From: Amarolinea aalborgensis
GTDB taxonomy: Bacteria; Chloroflexota; Anaerolineae; SSC4; Amarolineaceae
Reading direction: 5' to 3'
NCBI RefSeq assembly: GCF_900491745.1
Contig: NZ_UETR01000031.1
Location: forward strand, 1 to 36,359
DNA: 36,359 bases
Numbering within the stretch: position 1 is the first letter of the stretch; each line of letters starts with the position of its first letter. Of the stretch, positions 1 through 11,891 are shown piece by piece. Below the pieces are notes generated by a model. That model saw only the letters and a program-made list of their open reading frames with translations, did not search any database and was not told the origin of the DNA. Both the position numbers and the translations under genes were made by a program.

Positions 1-37
1 GTTGCCACGGCGCGCCGCCTGAATAGTTACTCTGAAC

Positions 38-2314
38 CTATTTTCGCAGCCAGGGGATGTATACCGGGGGGGCGTAGACGTTGGGGAAATTGTAGAAGAA
101 CGTGTTCCCCGCTTGCACCTGCACACCGACCTGCTGCCCGCCAGCGTAAAGCGGCGGCGGCGCTTCTTCCAACAGGTAGGAGCCAGCGCTGACGTCGGGC
201 AGGGTGTACGTGCCGTCATTACCGCTGATGACGGTTGTCACCAGGCTGTTGGGCGGCCGCTTCAGCCTGATGATCGCGCCGGCCAACGGCGGCTCGCCGG
301 CATCCAGCAGGTTATTGCGATTGAGGTCGTTGAAGACGATGCCGGCCAGGTGCCCGGTTTGCGGCATCGGCGTCGGCGTCACGGTCGGCGTTGGCGTCAG
401 CGTCAGCGTCGGCGACGGCGTGAGGGTCGGCGTCTCTGTCGGCGTATGGGTGGGCGTCGGCGTTGGCGTGCGCGTGGGGGTCGGCGTGTTCGTCGGCGTG
501 GGCGACGGCGTGAAGGTGGCGGGAGGCCCGATGTAGGTTGTGGATTGTTTAGAGACCATCACGAGGTGAATGTGCTCATCGCCGTCGCTGCGGCTGTTCA
601 AGCGGAAGTCCGCGCCGCCGCTCAGGGTGTTGGCCATGCGCGCATCGGGCGCAAGAAAAACCGCTGTCTTCCAGCTGCGGCTGTTGGTCTTGGTGACAAT
701 CGCCTGGCTGCTGCCTTCGACCACCGCGTCGCGCAGGCCGCTGTTGGAATCGTACTCCACCTTGAAGGTGTCAGTTCCCAGGTCGGCGTAGGTCACGGCA
801 ATGCGGATCGTGCTGTTGCTGGCAAAGTAGTAGCCATCGCTCACCTTGAACCACATGTAGGGATTGCCGCCCGCTTGATCGGTGCGCCGCGCGACCCAAC
901 CCTCACGACCGGCTGGTAGATTGCTGTTGTACGGATTGTTATGGCACGGGTAGGGATTGCCGTTGGGGTCATTGGCGCCCCCGCACCAGCCGAGGTACTG
1001 GGTGCCAGCCACATTTGTTTCGGCCACTGTGCGGCCGCCGGAGATATTGTCTTCCTGGGTCAGGTAGAAACTGTAGTTACCCACCTGCGGATAATAAGTC
1101 TGTTCGCTTGGCGCATAGCAGTAGGTAGTGGGGTTGCGATGTTCGCGCATCGCCACCCACACATTCGGGGTGTTGGCAGCGTTCTTACCCACATAATCCT
1201 TCATCCAGGAGAACACCTCCATGTTGGGGATATTGTCGAGACGCACCCCGCTGGTGACGTCACGGCTGTAGAAGAGGTCTTCGTTGAGACGCATCACATC
1301 GGCCTTCTTGTCCATGCCGCTGAGCATACCCCAGTACACCTCGGTGTTGTTACAGAGCATGTATTGATAGGTTTCGAAGGCGATGGGCACCGACGTGTGG
1401 TTTTGGTAGACGGTGTCGTACATGCCGCAGAAGTTCGTATTGCTGCACGTGGTTGGCCCACGCCACGCCTCGTTGAAGTCAGGCACCAGGCCATTGAGCG
1501 AGATGCCAACCCCGCGCGGGACGGCGTAATTGGCTAATTCCCACCGTTCAGCCTCTGTGAAAGTGTAGGGAGCAATCTGGACAAAGAGGCCCTTCACCAG
1601 GCTGGAGCCGGTGCGAAAAGCGCCGGCGTAATCGTCAACAATCTCTTTGGTCGTGCTCATCCACAGGCTTTTGGTCAACCCGGCGCTGATGAGGGCGTCA
1701 ATCTCGCCCTGGTTGCCCCCAGCTTTGTTTTCGCCGTAGGTGCCAAAACCGATGGAAATCCACTCAACGCGCGCATCGTTCTTGTACCGATTGCCGAGAG
1801 CCGCAACAAACGCGCCGTAGGGGTTCAAGTAGCTGCGGTACCAGTAACGCGGCACGCGCCACAGCCCATCCGGGCAGCCGCCCGAAGGTGAGATTTCGCA
1901 TGACGCCGTAATGACCACTGCGTTGGCGTTGCCCTGCCATACCCAGGCCGGCGTACCGTTGATGCCGCCGCAGCAGCGCCCGTTGTAGGTGCTGATACCG
2001 ATGGCCGCGCGCTTGCCCGTGGCCGCGACCGCAGCCAAATAATCGTCCACCAAAGCCCAGTCGTACACGCCGCTGGCGGGGTTGAGTTCGCCCCAGTCAA
2101 AGGTGCGCAGATTGCCAGTCAGCGAATAGCGAACCGGATCCGCATTGCCATCATGACTGATCATGTAGAGCCCTGGATCATTCATCCAGGGCAGCGGGAT
2201 ATCAGGCGCGCTGGCGTCATTTGGCGCGGTTTGTCCAAACACGACGGTCGCCAGCACAATCAGTAAGACAAACGCACACAAGAGCGTTATCAAGATTAGT
2301 TGAATTCGTTTCAT
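38..2314 (-). CDS. Exported glycosidase-like protein with Thr-Pro linker and SdrD_B-like domain
   Basis: The 758-residue product starts with a signal peptide (short KR n-region, Leu/Val-rich core, about residues 1-30). Residues about 40-580 look like a (beta/alpha)8 glycoside-hydrolase-type domain: an FDWGELNP segment, 'ISIGFGTYGEN' and many Trp/Tyr, reminiscent of GH42-like enzymes, but I cannot assign a family or a catalytic pair with certainty. A Thr-Pro-rich linker follows (about 600-652), then a SdrD_B/Cna-B-like beta-sandwich (GIVFNDLNRNNLLDAGEPPL, about 655-745). The protein ends PPVYIPWLRK, the tail type shared by other exported proteins here. The ATG has a GAGG ribosome site about 7 bases upstream (CGAGGTCGAACT-ATG). 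A TATACT -10-like box lies about 35 bases upstream, so it may have its own promoter. Likely secreted or surface-anchored polysaccharide hydrolase or binder; that function is inference. Confidence 0.75.
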   Translation of the reverse strand: MKRIQLILITLLCAFVLLIVLATVVFGQTAPNDASAPDIPLPWMNDPGLYMISHDGNADPVRYSLTGNLRTFDWGELNPASGVYDWALVDDYLAAVAATGKRAAIGISTYNGRCCGGINGTPAWVWQGNANAVVITASCEISPSGGCPDGLWRVPRYWYRSYLNPYGAFVAALGNRYKNDARVEWISIGFGTYGENKAGGNQGEIDALISAGLTKSLWMSTTKEIVDDYAGAFRTGSSLVKGLFVQIAPYTFTEAERWELANYAVPRGVGISLNGLVPDFNEAWRGPTTCSNTNFCGMYDTVYQNHTSVPIAFETYQYMLCNNTEVYWGMLSGMDKKADVMRLNEDLFYSRDVTSGVRLDNIPNMEVFSWMKDYVGKNAANTPNVWVAMREHRNPTTYCYAPSEQTYYPQVGNYSFYLTQEDNISGGRTVAETNVAGTQYLGWCGGANDPNGNPYPCHNNPYNSNLPAGREGWVARRTDQAGGNPYMWFKVSDGYYFASNSTIRIAVTYADLGTDTFKVEYDSNSGLRDAVVEGSSQAIVTKTNSRSWKTAVFLAPDARMANTLSGGADFRLNSRSDGDEHIHLVMVSKQSTTYIGPPATFTPSPTPTNTPTPTRTPTPTPTHTPTETPTLTPSPTLTLTPTPTVTPTPMPQTGHLAGIVFNDLNRNNLLDAGEPPLAGAIIRLKRPPNSLVTTVISGNDGTYTLPDVSAGSYLLEEAPPPLYAGGQQVGVQVQAGNTFFYNFPNVYAPPVYIPWLRK

Positions 2315-2347
2315 AGTTCGACCTCGTAGGATGGGGAACGTAAGTCC

Positions 2348-2353
2348 AGTATA
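2348..2353 (-). promoter_or_regulatory. Candidate -10 box for the glycosidase-like gene
   Basis: On the minus strand this reads TATACT, about 34 bases before the ATG at 2314. I see no good -35 hexamer at 16-18 bases, so this is a weak call. The rest of the 2315-2438 gap holds only a small inverted repeat, TGACA-aaac-TGTCA, at 2397-2410. Confidence 0.35.
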
Positions 2354-2438
2354 CGGTCAGCAACTTAACGCCAGATGAAGATCGGTCACGCAAAGGTGAC
2401 AAAACTGTCATCCAAGTTGAAAAAGGCCCATGCCTGAT

Positions 2439-3773
2439 TCAACGCCAGATAATCGGGAAAAACCAGCTGCGGATCGGGGGAGGCGCAACCGTATCGGTCG
2501 GTGTAGGCGACGGCGTATCGGTCGGTGTTGGCGATGGCGTGGACGTGGGCGATGGCGTTCCCGTTGGTGTGGGCGATGGCGTTTCCGTTGGCGTGGCTGT
2601 CGCAGTCGGCGTGGCTGTCGCAGTGGGGGTGCGCGTGGGGGTTGGGGTAGGTGTGCGCGTCGGCGTCATCGTCGGCGTGGGAGTCACGGTCGGCGTGTAG
2701 GTGGCGGTGGGCGTGGGGGTGGCAGGCGGACGATAGCGGTAGATGCTGCCGTCGTGGCTGACCAGCCACCCGTGGTCTTCATCGAGCAGTTCGATGTCCC
2801 AGAACTCTTGGGCCCCAGCCGGCGCAGCGACGTTATCCCAATCCTGTCCGTTCGCGGTGTAGGCCAGCGCGCCGGTGTAGTGCGGATCGTCGCCTTCACC
2901 GCCCACAACCCAGCCTACGCCGTTGGCCAACACGGAGATGCCAAAGAATTTGCGGCCCGACTTGCGCGTTTGCTGGTCCCACGGCGTGGTGCTGCCCGCG
3001 GCCGCGGAGTAGTAGACAAGGCCCTGCTGCGAGGTGGCGCCAGACATCCAGCAACGGCTGCTGCTGACGCAGTGGATGGCCGTGTTGTCCGCGCCCGTGG
3101 CAAAGAAGAAGCTCCAGCTTTGCCCGCCATCCGAGGATTGATAGAGCTTGGCGCCATTCGCAGCGGCATAGCAGGTTGCGCCGTTGAAGCAGGCAAAATC
3201 CCAAATGACCACGCCGCCAGGGCCGCCATCTACATCGTACAGGCGCCAGCTCGCGCCCGCGTTGGTTGAGCGGAAGACCTCGCCCTGCGTGCCGCCCAGG
3301 AGAATCGTGTCGGGTGTGACGATGCCAACCGAGTAGAGCCAGCCGCCATAGTTGGGGGTTTGCGACAGGAGCCAGGACGCGCCGCCATCGGTGGTGCGCA
3401 GGATATAGCCATATTGCCCGGCCGCCCAGCACGTGTTGGCATCCAGGCAATCAAGGCCGTGCAGCCAGCCGGTGGCCGGGTGCGCTTGTTCCGTCCAGGT
3501 GACGCCGCCATTGGTCGTCTTCAAAATGACGCCAAACGCGCCGCCCAGACCTGGATACCAATCCGAACCGCCTACCGCGTAGCCGGTCTGGGCGTCGAGC
3601 ATCTTGATGCCGCGCAGGGTAGCTTCCGGGTTGGGATGGCTGTACTGCAGCTCCCACGCGCCGGTCATCTCGCGCGGCGCGCCGCGCCCGCGCTGGGCGC
3701 GGCCATGATCAAAACTGACCGCCAGGACGATGCCGACCAGGCAGCAGGTAACGATGAGGTTATGTAACTTCAA
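2439..3773 (-). CDS. Exported Ycf48/BNR-like beta-propeller with Thr-Pro linker
   Basis: The 444-residue protein has an N-terminal signal peptide (KLHNLIVTCCLVGIVLAVSF core) and a propeller of repeated [ST]T[ND]GG-x-[TS]W blade motifs: TTNGGVTW, TTDGGASW, STNAGASW and SSDGGQSW, between about residues 70 and 350. This is the pattern of Ycf48/photosynthesis-system-II-assembly-like and BNR/sortilin propellers. A Thr-Pro linker covers about 355-425 and the protein ends IRSWFFPIIWR. The start is TTG at 3773, chosen because GGAG sits 7 bases upstream (GGAGTAAAGCC-TTG) and the signal peptide begins immediately. The gene lies 66 bases downstream of the UvrD-like gene on the same strand, so read-through from that operon is possible. 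Its role in the cell is unknown; likely extracellular or surface-bound. Confidence 0.75.
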   Translation of the reverse strand: MKLHNLIVTCCLVGIVLAVSFDHGRAQRGRGAPREMTGAWELQYSHPNPEATLRGIKMLDAQTGYAVGGSDWYPGLGGAFGVILKTTNGGVTWTEQAHPATGWLHGLDCLDANTCWAAGQYGYILRTTDGGASWLLSQTPNYGGWLYSVGIVTPDTILLGGTQGEVFRSTNAGASWRLYDVDGGPGGVVIWDFACFNGATCYAAANGAKLYQSSDGGQSWSFFFATGADNTAIHCVSSSRCWMSGATSQQGLVYYSAAAGSTTPWDQQTRKSGRKFFGISVLANGVGWVVGGEGDDPHYTGALAYTANGQDWDNVAAPAGAQEFWDIELLDEDHGWLVSHDGSIYRYRPPATPTPTATYTPTVTPTPTMTPTRTPTPTPTRTPTATATPTATATPTETPSPTPTGTPSPTSTPSPTPTDTPSPTPTDTVAPPPIRSWFFPIIWR

Positions 3774-3839
3774 GGCTTTACTCCGTATATGGGTGTGAGG
3801 GGAAGAACAGGCTCCAGTGGGACCGGCAAGAAACCGATC

Positions 3840-6310
<2,471 letters not shown>

Positions 6311-6311
<1 letters not shown>

Positions 6312-8476
6312 CAGACCTTGCCCCCGGATGGCGCGGGATTTTCAAGCTGCCCCAGCACGCGCTGCAGCACTTGCACCAGCAATCCCTGCTGCTCAAAGCC
6401 CTGCTCGCCCCACTGGGTGATGCCCAGGTGCACGCGCGTGCGGCAGCGGCGCAGCATCCCCAGAAGCAAGCGGTACAGGTTTTGCTGTTTGGTCGCCATC
6501 TCATCGGCGTCGGTCCACACCTGGTCTTCGCCCCAACGCCGGCTGAGCACGTAAGGATGCGTCAGCGGCTGATCGAGGCGCTCCGCCCAGCCAGCGCTGC
6601 CGATGTCGAGCCAGAACTGATGCTGCACGGCGTGATTGCGCATCAAGAAGGTGTAAGCGGGCGCCAGGAGGACGGCGTCGTCGTCTTCCTGCCAGCCTTC
6701 GACAAAGAGCGCGCCGATCAAACCGCTTTCGACCAGGCCCAGGTAGTCGCGCCCCATGTCCAGCAGCGATGTCTGGCCGACGCCAGTCACAGCCCAGCGG
6801 AACTTGCGCGCGGATTCGATCAACTGCGCGGCAATGCGGCCAGCGTCAAAATCGGCATGAAAACGAAAGCCAGGCTGGCTCAGCACCTCGCCAAAGAGGC
6901 GGCTGAGGAAATGATCGAGCGCCTGCACCTCGTCCGCCTGGTAGGCCAGCAGCCAGCGGCGCAGTTGCTCATACGCCTGCCCCAGCCGGTAGGTGATGCG
7001 CTCCTGCGCCTTGCCCGCGATCAGGTCAAACGAAGTCAAGGTGGGCGGCTCGTCCGCTTTGGTGCGGTAGACAATGCGCGTCAGCAGATGAGCGCGCACC
7101 GGATCCAGGCCATCCAGCGCCAGGTAGAACGCCTGCGCCACGTCGGCCGTCAGCGGCGGCGCCAGCCAGCCTGGGTGCGCGAGCGCAGCCAGGGTCAAGA
7201 GGCAGCGGGTGGCAGGCTCTGCGCGCAGTTCACGCGAAGGCCGGTGGGAACGTGCGGGGACGCCGCGCTGCGCCAGGCGGTCCATCAGCGAGAAGCGCAG
7301 GGAATCGCTGACGAACGGGGCCAGGACCGCAATTTCGTTGGGCGGCGCCTGTTCCACATGCACCAGGTGTGCAATCGTGTCAGCCGTCCAGTCGAGCATT
7401 TCGGGATAGAAACGACGCAGAGCCACATCGAACGCAGCGCGGGCCACACCGTCCGCCGTGGGCGTCTCTGCATCGGCGGCCGCGGCGATCTCTGGTCGCC
7501 GGCCCGCGCTGACGTGGCGCGTCAGTGCCACCGCCAGCGCCTGCACATCGTTCGAGGACACATGATTGGCGACCAGCGCAACCTGCTGCGCGCACGCGGC
7601 CGGCAGCCGTTGCGCCGAGTCCGGGTCCGCGCCCAGAAAAACGCGATAACCAGCGTCCGCGTCGTAGATCAACAGCGCGGATTTCAGGTCGGGCAGCCAG
7701 CGCTGCAGCAAATCGTGCGCAACCGGCGTATCCTCTTCCAGGTTATCGGCGATCAGATGGTCATAGCTGCGGAAGAGCTGCGTGCGACACCAGTCATTTG
7801 CCAGCAGGGTGCGGCTGAAGACTTCGATTTGCAGAGAGAAATCGAGCAGGTTGTTTTGCAGGCAAAAGGCGCGGAAGTCATTGACCAGTTCTTGCGCCGC
7901 CTCGTAGGCCAGCGGTCGGGCCGAATCGTGCTGCCAGGCCTGCTTCAGGCGCCGCGCCACATCGGTGTGGGGAAAGCCCACGAGCGCGGCCTTGTTGAGA
8001 TTATCGAGCACCTGGCTGATGATGCGCGCCTGGCTGAGGCTGAGCGCGTCCAGGCGACCGCTGTTGACCAGCGGCCGCACCAACCCGGCCATGTAGTATT
8101 GCGCTGTTTCGAGGGTAAGAAAGACCGGCTCGCGATCGGGATGGGCAAAGCCAGCTTCGCCCGCAATCAGCGGCCAGTACAACTCGACCTGGTTGCGGGC
8201 CAGACCGCCCACGGTCTGTACGGTGACCTGGCTGCCGCTGCGCGCGAGGGCCGGCGCGGCCAGGGCATTCCAGTAAGGCCGGCCCAGGCTGCGCTGCGGC
8301 GTCAGCACCAGGATACGCCGCGCGGAGACGCGGCGTTGATTGAGCAGATGGTGCAAACGCGCCACACCCAGGGTCGTTTTGCCCGCGGCCGCCGGGCCGT
8401 GAAGGAAAACCTTATTTCCTTCGACGGCCCAGGCGGGTAGATCGGCAAGTTCTGGTTGAGAGGGTAATGATGTCAC
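6311..8476 (-). CDS. UvrD-like P-loop helicase-related protein, partner of the downstream helicase
   Basis: The 721-residue protein has a clear Walker A, GPAAAGKT (residues 27-34), followed by a motif-Ia-like RRILVLTPQRSLGRPY segment and an acidic Walker B-like ADNLEEDTPVAHDLL. The C-terminal half lacks the canonical motif V/VI signatures seen in its neighbour, so it may be a degenerate or AddB/RecC-like partner and not a complete helicase. The start is GTG at 8476, directly after the dnaN stop (TAA-GTG with no gap), and its own stop overlaps the start of the next gene (ATGA). Two coupled P-loop proteins of this kind suggest a heterodimeric helicase analogous to AddAB/RecBCD; this is inference from size, motifs and arrangement. 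Confidence 0.75.
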
Positions 8477-9661
8477 TTACTTCTGTAACTGCATCGGCAT
8501 GATGACCTGAGTGTATTCCTCAGGACCGGCGCCCACGGGGCGAATGACGCCCGGCGCAGTGGATCGTGTGACCTCCAGCGCCACCTGCGGCGTGTCAATC
8601 GCGGACAGCGCATCAATCAGGTACTTGGCGTTGAAAGCGATTTCGTTGGCGTCGCCTTCGACCAGCGCATCCATCTCGCTGACGTTGTCGCCCAACTCGG
8701 CCGACGTTGCGGTGATGGTCAGGGTGCCTGGTTTCAGGCCTTCGCTGGGCGAAAGCTGCACGCGCACGGCATTGGCCGCCTCACGTGCAAAAAGGAACGC
8801 CATGCGCACGGTGCGTAGAAAGGCCTGCGTGTCGAGCACCGCGCGCGTTTTGAAACTGCGCGGGATGATAGCGTTGTAGTCTGGGAAAGTCGCGTCTAGC
8901 AATTGGCTGACCACGTCCACCTGGTGGTAGCCGCCCTTGCCGTCGCTCTTGCCCCAAATGTGAAACATGATCTGATTGCGTGCGGGTGTAATAGTCACCT
9001 CAATCGGGCGCTCGTCGCTGGCATCCGCGGCAATGCGCGCCACTTCGCTGAGCGAACGGGCCGGCACGATGACGGTGTTGCGCGTGCCGCCGATCATGCC
9101 CATGCCGCCGCTGCGCCGCGCCAGTCGGTAACCGTCCGTGGCAGCCATCGTCATTCGTTCTTCTTCAAAACGCACTTCGACGCCGGTTAGGGTGGGGCGG
9201 CTTTCATCGGTGGAGGCGGCAAAAGCAACCTGCTGGATCATCTGGCGCAGGGTTGCAGGCGGCAGCTCAATCACGGCCGTGTCGCCCCGATCGGCGACCG
9301 TAGGGATGGTGGGGAATTCGGCCGCGTCAATGCCCTTGAAATTGGCTTCGTAGCGGGCGCACTTCAAGTTCAGGGTCTGCGTGCGCACAGACAGATCGAG
9401 GTCAATCTTCTCGGCGGGCAGTGAGTTGATGAATTCGGACAAGATACGGGTGGGCACGGTGATGGCGCCCTCATCCTCAACCTTGGCCCCAATCCAACAA
9501 TTGATGCCAATTTCAAGGTTGGTCGCCGCCAGCTTGAGCTGTCCCTGGTCGGTTGCCAGTAAGATGTTGCTCAAGACAGGGAGCGTGCTGCGGGAAGATA
9601 CCGCGCGTCCGACGATAGAAAGGCCTTTGGCCAGATTTTCTTGCAGGCAAGTAATGCGCAC
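8477..9661 (-). CDS. dnaN: DNA polymerase III beta subunit (sliding clamp)
   Basis: The 394-residue product has the full length and three-domain pattern of the bacterial beta clamp, the ring that tethers DNA polymerase III to DNA. Recognisable family segments are the N-terminal MRITCLQENLAKGLSIVGRAV, the central ESRPTLTGVEVRF and ATDGYRLARR, and the C-terminal VIMPMQL that ends almost every beta clamp. The start is GTG at 9661, supported by AGGAGG at 9669-9674 with a 7-base spacer. It is transcribed away from dnaA, unlike the usual dnaA-dnaN tandem order, and leads an operon with two helicase-like genes. A -35/-10 pair lies 55-85 bases upstream. Confidence 0.97.
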   Translation of the reverse strand: MRITCLQENLAKGLSIVGRAVSSRSTLPVLSNILLATDQGQLKLAATNLEIGINCWIGAKVEDEGAITVPTRILSEFINSLPAEKIDLDLSVRTQTLNLKCARYEANFKGIDAAEFPTIPTVADRGDTAVIELPPATLRQMIQQVAFAASTDESRPTLTGVEVRFEEERMTMAATDGYRLARRSGGMGMIGGTRNTVIVPARSLSEVARIAADASDERPIEVTITPARNQIMFHIWGKSDGKGGYHQVDVVSQLLDATFPDYNAIIPRSFKTRAVLDTQAFLRTVRMAFLFAREAANAVRVQLSPSEGLKPGTLTITATSAELGDNVSEMDALVEGDANEIAFNAKYLIDALSAIDTPQVALEVTRSTAPGVIRPVGAGPEEYTQVIMPMQLQK

Positions 9662-9715
9662 GTGACAGCCTCCTGGGTATGACGAGTGTCGTCCAACGAC
9701 TCATTGATGGAAGCC

Positions 9716-9745
9716 AGTATACCATACAACCGGCTTCTGTTCCAA
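9716..9745 (-). promoter_or_regulatory. Putative sigma70 promoter of dnaN
   Basis: On the minus strand TTGGAA (9740-9745) is followed after 18 bases by TATACT (9716-9721). Transcription would begin near 9709, leaving a short leader with the strong AGGAGG site at 9669-9674. Confidence 0.65.
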
Positions 9746-9983
9746 TCTCAGCGGCGGTTTACGGCCAGCCTACGGCGGCGCAGCGACGGCGGGTTGTTTT
9801 GAAGACAACCTTAAAATTATGAACCAGACAGAAGTAGCGTTTTTGTTGTCAGGTTGTGAAAATCGCAGTTATCTAGCGTTTGGAAAAAAAGACTGTCCTA
9901 GATGTTGTGTAGTACAGCTGTTCGGTGGCGTTAACTTGACGTAAAAGGTCAAAATAGGCGGTCTAGGAGCCTCCGCGAAGGGG

Positions 9984-10012
9984 TTGCACGGGTTTGGCGG
10001 GCATGGTAGAAT
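9984..10012 (+). promoter_or_regulatory. Putative sigma70 promoter of dnaA
   Basis: TTGCAC (9984-9989), a 17-base spacer, then TAGAAT (10007-10012). It predicts a leader of about 300 bases before the dnaA ATG. The gap 9746-10318 otherwise holds an AT-rich stretch near 9795-9900, which could be an unwinding element. I see no perfect DnaA box in this gap and no other gene. Confidence 0.6.
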
Positions 10013-10318
10013 GTTAACGACCGTTAGAGTGGCGCTGGAAGTGTTTAACACATGCGAGTGCATTGCTGCACGTGTTGCCTAACCACTGGGAACCCCGATG
10101 TTTTGCACGTATCCCGGCGTGCTGGCACATCGAAGATGAATCCACGTAGCCCATGCCCATACCCGTGTCCGCCTCTGTAACTTGAACGGTCAAGAGCGCC
10201 TTGTCAGGCTTGGAGTTTGTCCCCCGCCACCACTGCGGCCACACCCCGGGCTTTGCCGTCTCTGTGTGGCTTGATGACGATGATACCCTGCAGTAAAGAC
10301 AGGAATGATGGAATAATC

Positions 10319-11755
10319 ATGTCTGGAATTGCCCAAATGACCAGTAGTTTCGCCCCTGCCGTGCATTGGCAGGCTGCTCTGGGTGAACTCAAACTGCAGA
10401 TGCCGCGCGCGACCTTTGACACGTGGGTCAAAGACACAACCGTGGTCGGCTGTAATCAAGACGAATACACCATTGGGGTTCCCAATGCGTTTGCCAAGGA
10501 TTGGCTTGAAAACCGACTCGGCGCAACGATGCGGCGCACATTGGCGGCCATTGTCGGCCGCCGGGTTGATCTGCGCTTCGTCGTGCGTAATCGCGAGCCG
10601 CTGGAACAACGCAGCGGCGCTGAGTCGCCGCTGCTGCGGGCAGAGCGCGTGCGCGAGGAATCCCCGCGCCAGGAATCGGCCCACAGCAACGGAAACGGGT
10701 CAGGCAGCCGCTTGACAACGATGTCCGATGCGGTGTCGTCGCCGCCGCTCAACCCGCGCCACACCTTCGAAGCCTTCATCGTGGGTTCTGGCAACCGGCT
10801 GGCGCATGCCGTGTCTCAGTCGGTCGCGGAAAAACCGGGCGAGGCTTATAACCCTCTCTTTCTGTACGGCGATGTCGGTTTGGGCAAGACGCACTTGTTG
10901 CAAGCGATTGCGCATGACCTGCAGCGTCGCGGGCTGCGCGTAATCTACGTCTCCTCCGAGGCTTTTACCAACGACTTGATTGGCTCCCTGCGCACCCAAA
11001 GCACCGAAGCCTTCCGTGAGAGATACCGCACCTGCGACGCGCTGCTGATTGATGACATCCAATTCATTGCGGACAAAGAACGCACCCAAGAGGAGTTTTT
11101 CCACACCTTCAACGCGCTGTATGCGGCCAATCGTCAGCTCGTCCTCTCCAGCGATCGGCCGCCGCGCTCCATTTCGCTGCTGGAAGATCGCCTGCGTTCG
11201 CGCTTCGAAGGCGGGCTGACGGCGGACATCAAGGCGCCAGACCTTGAGACGCGCGTCGCGATCCTGCAAGCACGCGCCAACAGCCAGCCGATGCCGGTGC
11301 CGGCCGATGTGCTGATGCTCATTGCGCACCGCGTGCAGACCAACATCCGCGAGCTGGAAGGCGCGTTTACGCGCGTCGTGGCGCAGGCGCAGCTGCTGCA
11401 TCGCCCAATCACGACGGACCTGGCCGAGCGCATTCTGAGCGAGCTGGCGCCCGCGCGCGCCAAACCGACGAGCGAAAGTATCCTGACCTGCGTTTGCGCC
11501 TACTACCAAGTCGAGCGCAGCGCGCTGCTCAGCACGTCCCGCGCGCGCAGCATCGTCTGGCCGCGGCATGTCGCGATGTATTTGCTGCGCTCTGAACTTG
11601 ACCTGTCACTGCCGCAGATTGGCCGCCTGTTGGGCGATCGCGATCACACCACGGTGATGCATGGCGTCGAAAAAGTAACCCAGCACCTGGCCGAAGATGA
11701 AACCATACGCAAGCAGCTTGTCGAGGTGCGCGAACAACTCCTGTCCGGAAAATGA
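10319..11755 (+). CDS. dnaA: Chromosomal replication initiator DnaA
   Basis: The 478-residue protein has all DnaA landmarks. Domain I begins WQAALGELKLQMPRATFDTW, and a variable linker covers about 100-140. The AAA+ domain opens with HTFEAFIVGSGNRLAHA and has Walker A GDVGLGKTHLL (about 184-194), Walker B LLIDDIQFI and the box VII segment DRLRSRFEGG. The C-terminal DNA-binding domain carries the DnaA-box reading signature IGRLLGDRDHTTVMHG. It binds DnaA boxes and ATP to open the origin. I chose ATG 10319 because domain I starts right after it; an in-frame extension to 10217 adds residues with no family likeness, and ATG 10337 is an alternative start. Three perfect DnaA boxes follow the gene. 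The orientation opposite to dnaN is notable. Confidence 0.96.
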   Translation: MSGIAQMTSSFAPAVHWQAALGELKLQMPRATFDTWVKDTTVVGCNQDEYTIGVPNAFAKDWLENRLGATMRRTLAAIVGRRVDLRFVVRNREPLEQRSGAESPLLRAERVREESPRQESAHSNGNGSGSRLTTMSDAVSSPPLNPRHTFEAFIVGSGNRLAHAVSQSVAEKPGEAYNPLFLYGDVGLGKTHLLQAIAHDLQRRGLRVIYVSSEAFTNDLIGSLRTQSTEAFRERYRTCDALLIDDIQFIADKERTQEEFFHTFNALYAANRQLVLSSDRPPRSISLLEDRLRSRFEGGLTADIKAPDLETRVAILQARANSQPMPVPADVLMLIAHRVQTNIRELEGAFTRVVAQAQLLHRPITTDLAERILSELAPARAKPTSESILTCVCAYYQVERSALLSTSRARSIVWPRHVAMYLLRSELDLSLPQIGRLLGDRDHTTVMHGVEKVTQHLAEDETIRKQLVEVREQLLSGK

Positions 11756-11793
11756 GCCGCGCGCGGCGTTTTCACGAAAATAACACGTTTGCT

Positions 11794-11845
11794 TGTGGAT
11801 AAGCCCTATCCCAACCTGTGGATAACTACCACGCGCTGTGGATAA
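11794..11845. other. Candidate oriC: three perfect DnaA boxes
   Basis: TGTGGATAA, the exact complement of the consensus TTATCCACA, occurs at 11794-11802, 11817-11825 and 11837-11845, all in the same orientation with centre spacings of 23 and 20 bases (about two helical turns). A moderately AT-rich stretch (TTTTCACGAAAATAACACG) lies just before at 11770-11788. The boxes sit between the dnaA stop and a large hairpin. Clusters next to dnaA are the usual place for a bacterial origin; that this is the functional origin is inference. Confidence 0.75.
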
Positions 11846-11857
11846 CTCGACGCCATC

Positions 11858-11886
11858 CAGACGGCCGCCGACCTGGCGGCCGTCTG
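11858..11886. terminator. Hairpin between convergent dnaA and Nudix gene
   Basis: A perfect 12-base stem, CAGACGGCCGCC / GGCGGCCGTCTG with a 5-base loop, lies between two converging genes. There is no clear T-run on either side, so it may act as a bidirectional terminator or as an insulating structure next to the DnaA boxes. Confidence 0.5.
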
Positions 11887-11891
11887 CGCGT

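Noticed and set aside
362..520. Minisatellite in the minus-strand glycosidase-like gene
   Set aside because: The repeated GGCGT-type DNA simply encodes the Thr-Pro linker; the same holds at about 2490-2720.
9746..10318. DnaA box cluster between dnaN and dnaA
   Set aside because: Only poor matches (such as GTTATCTAG) were found; the perfect boxes lie after dnaA.
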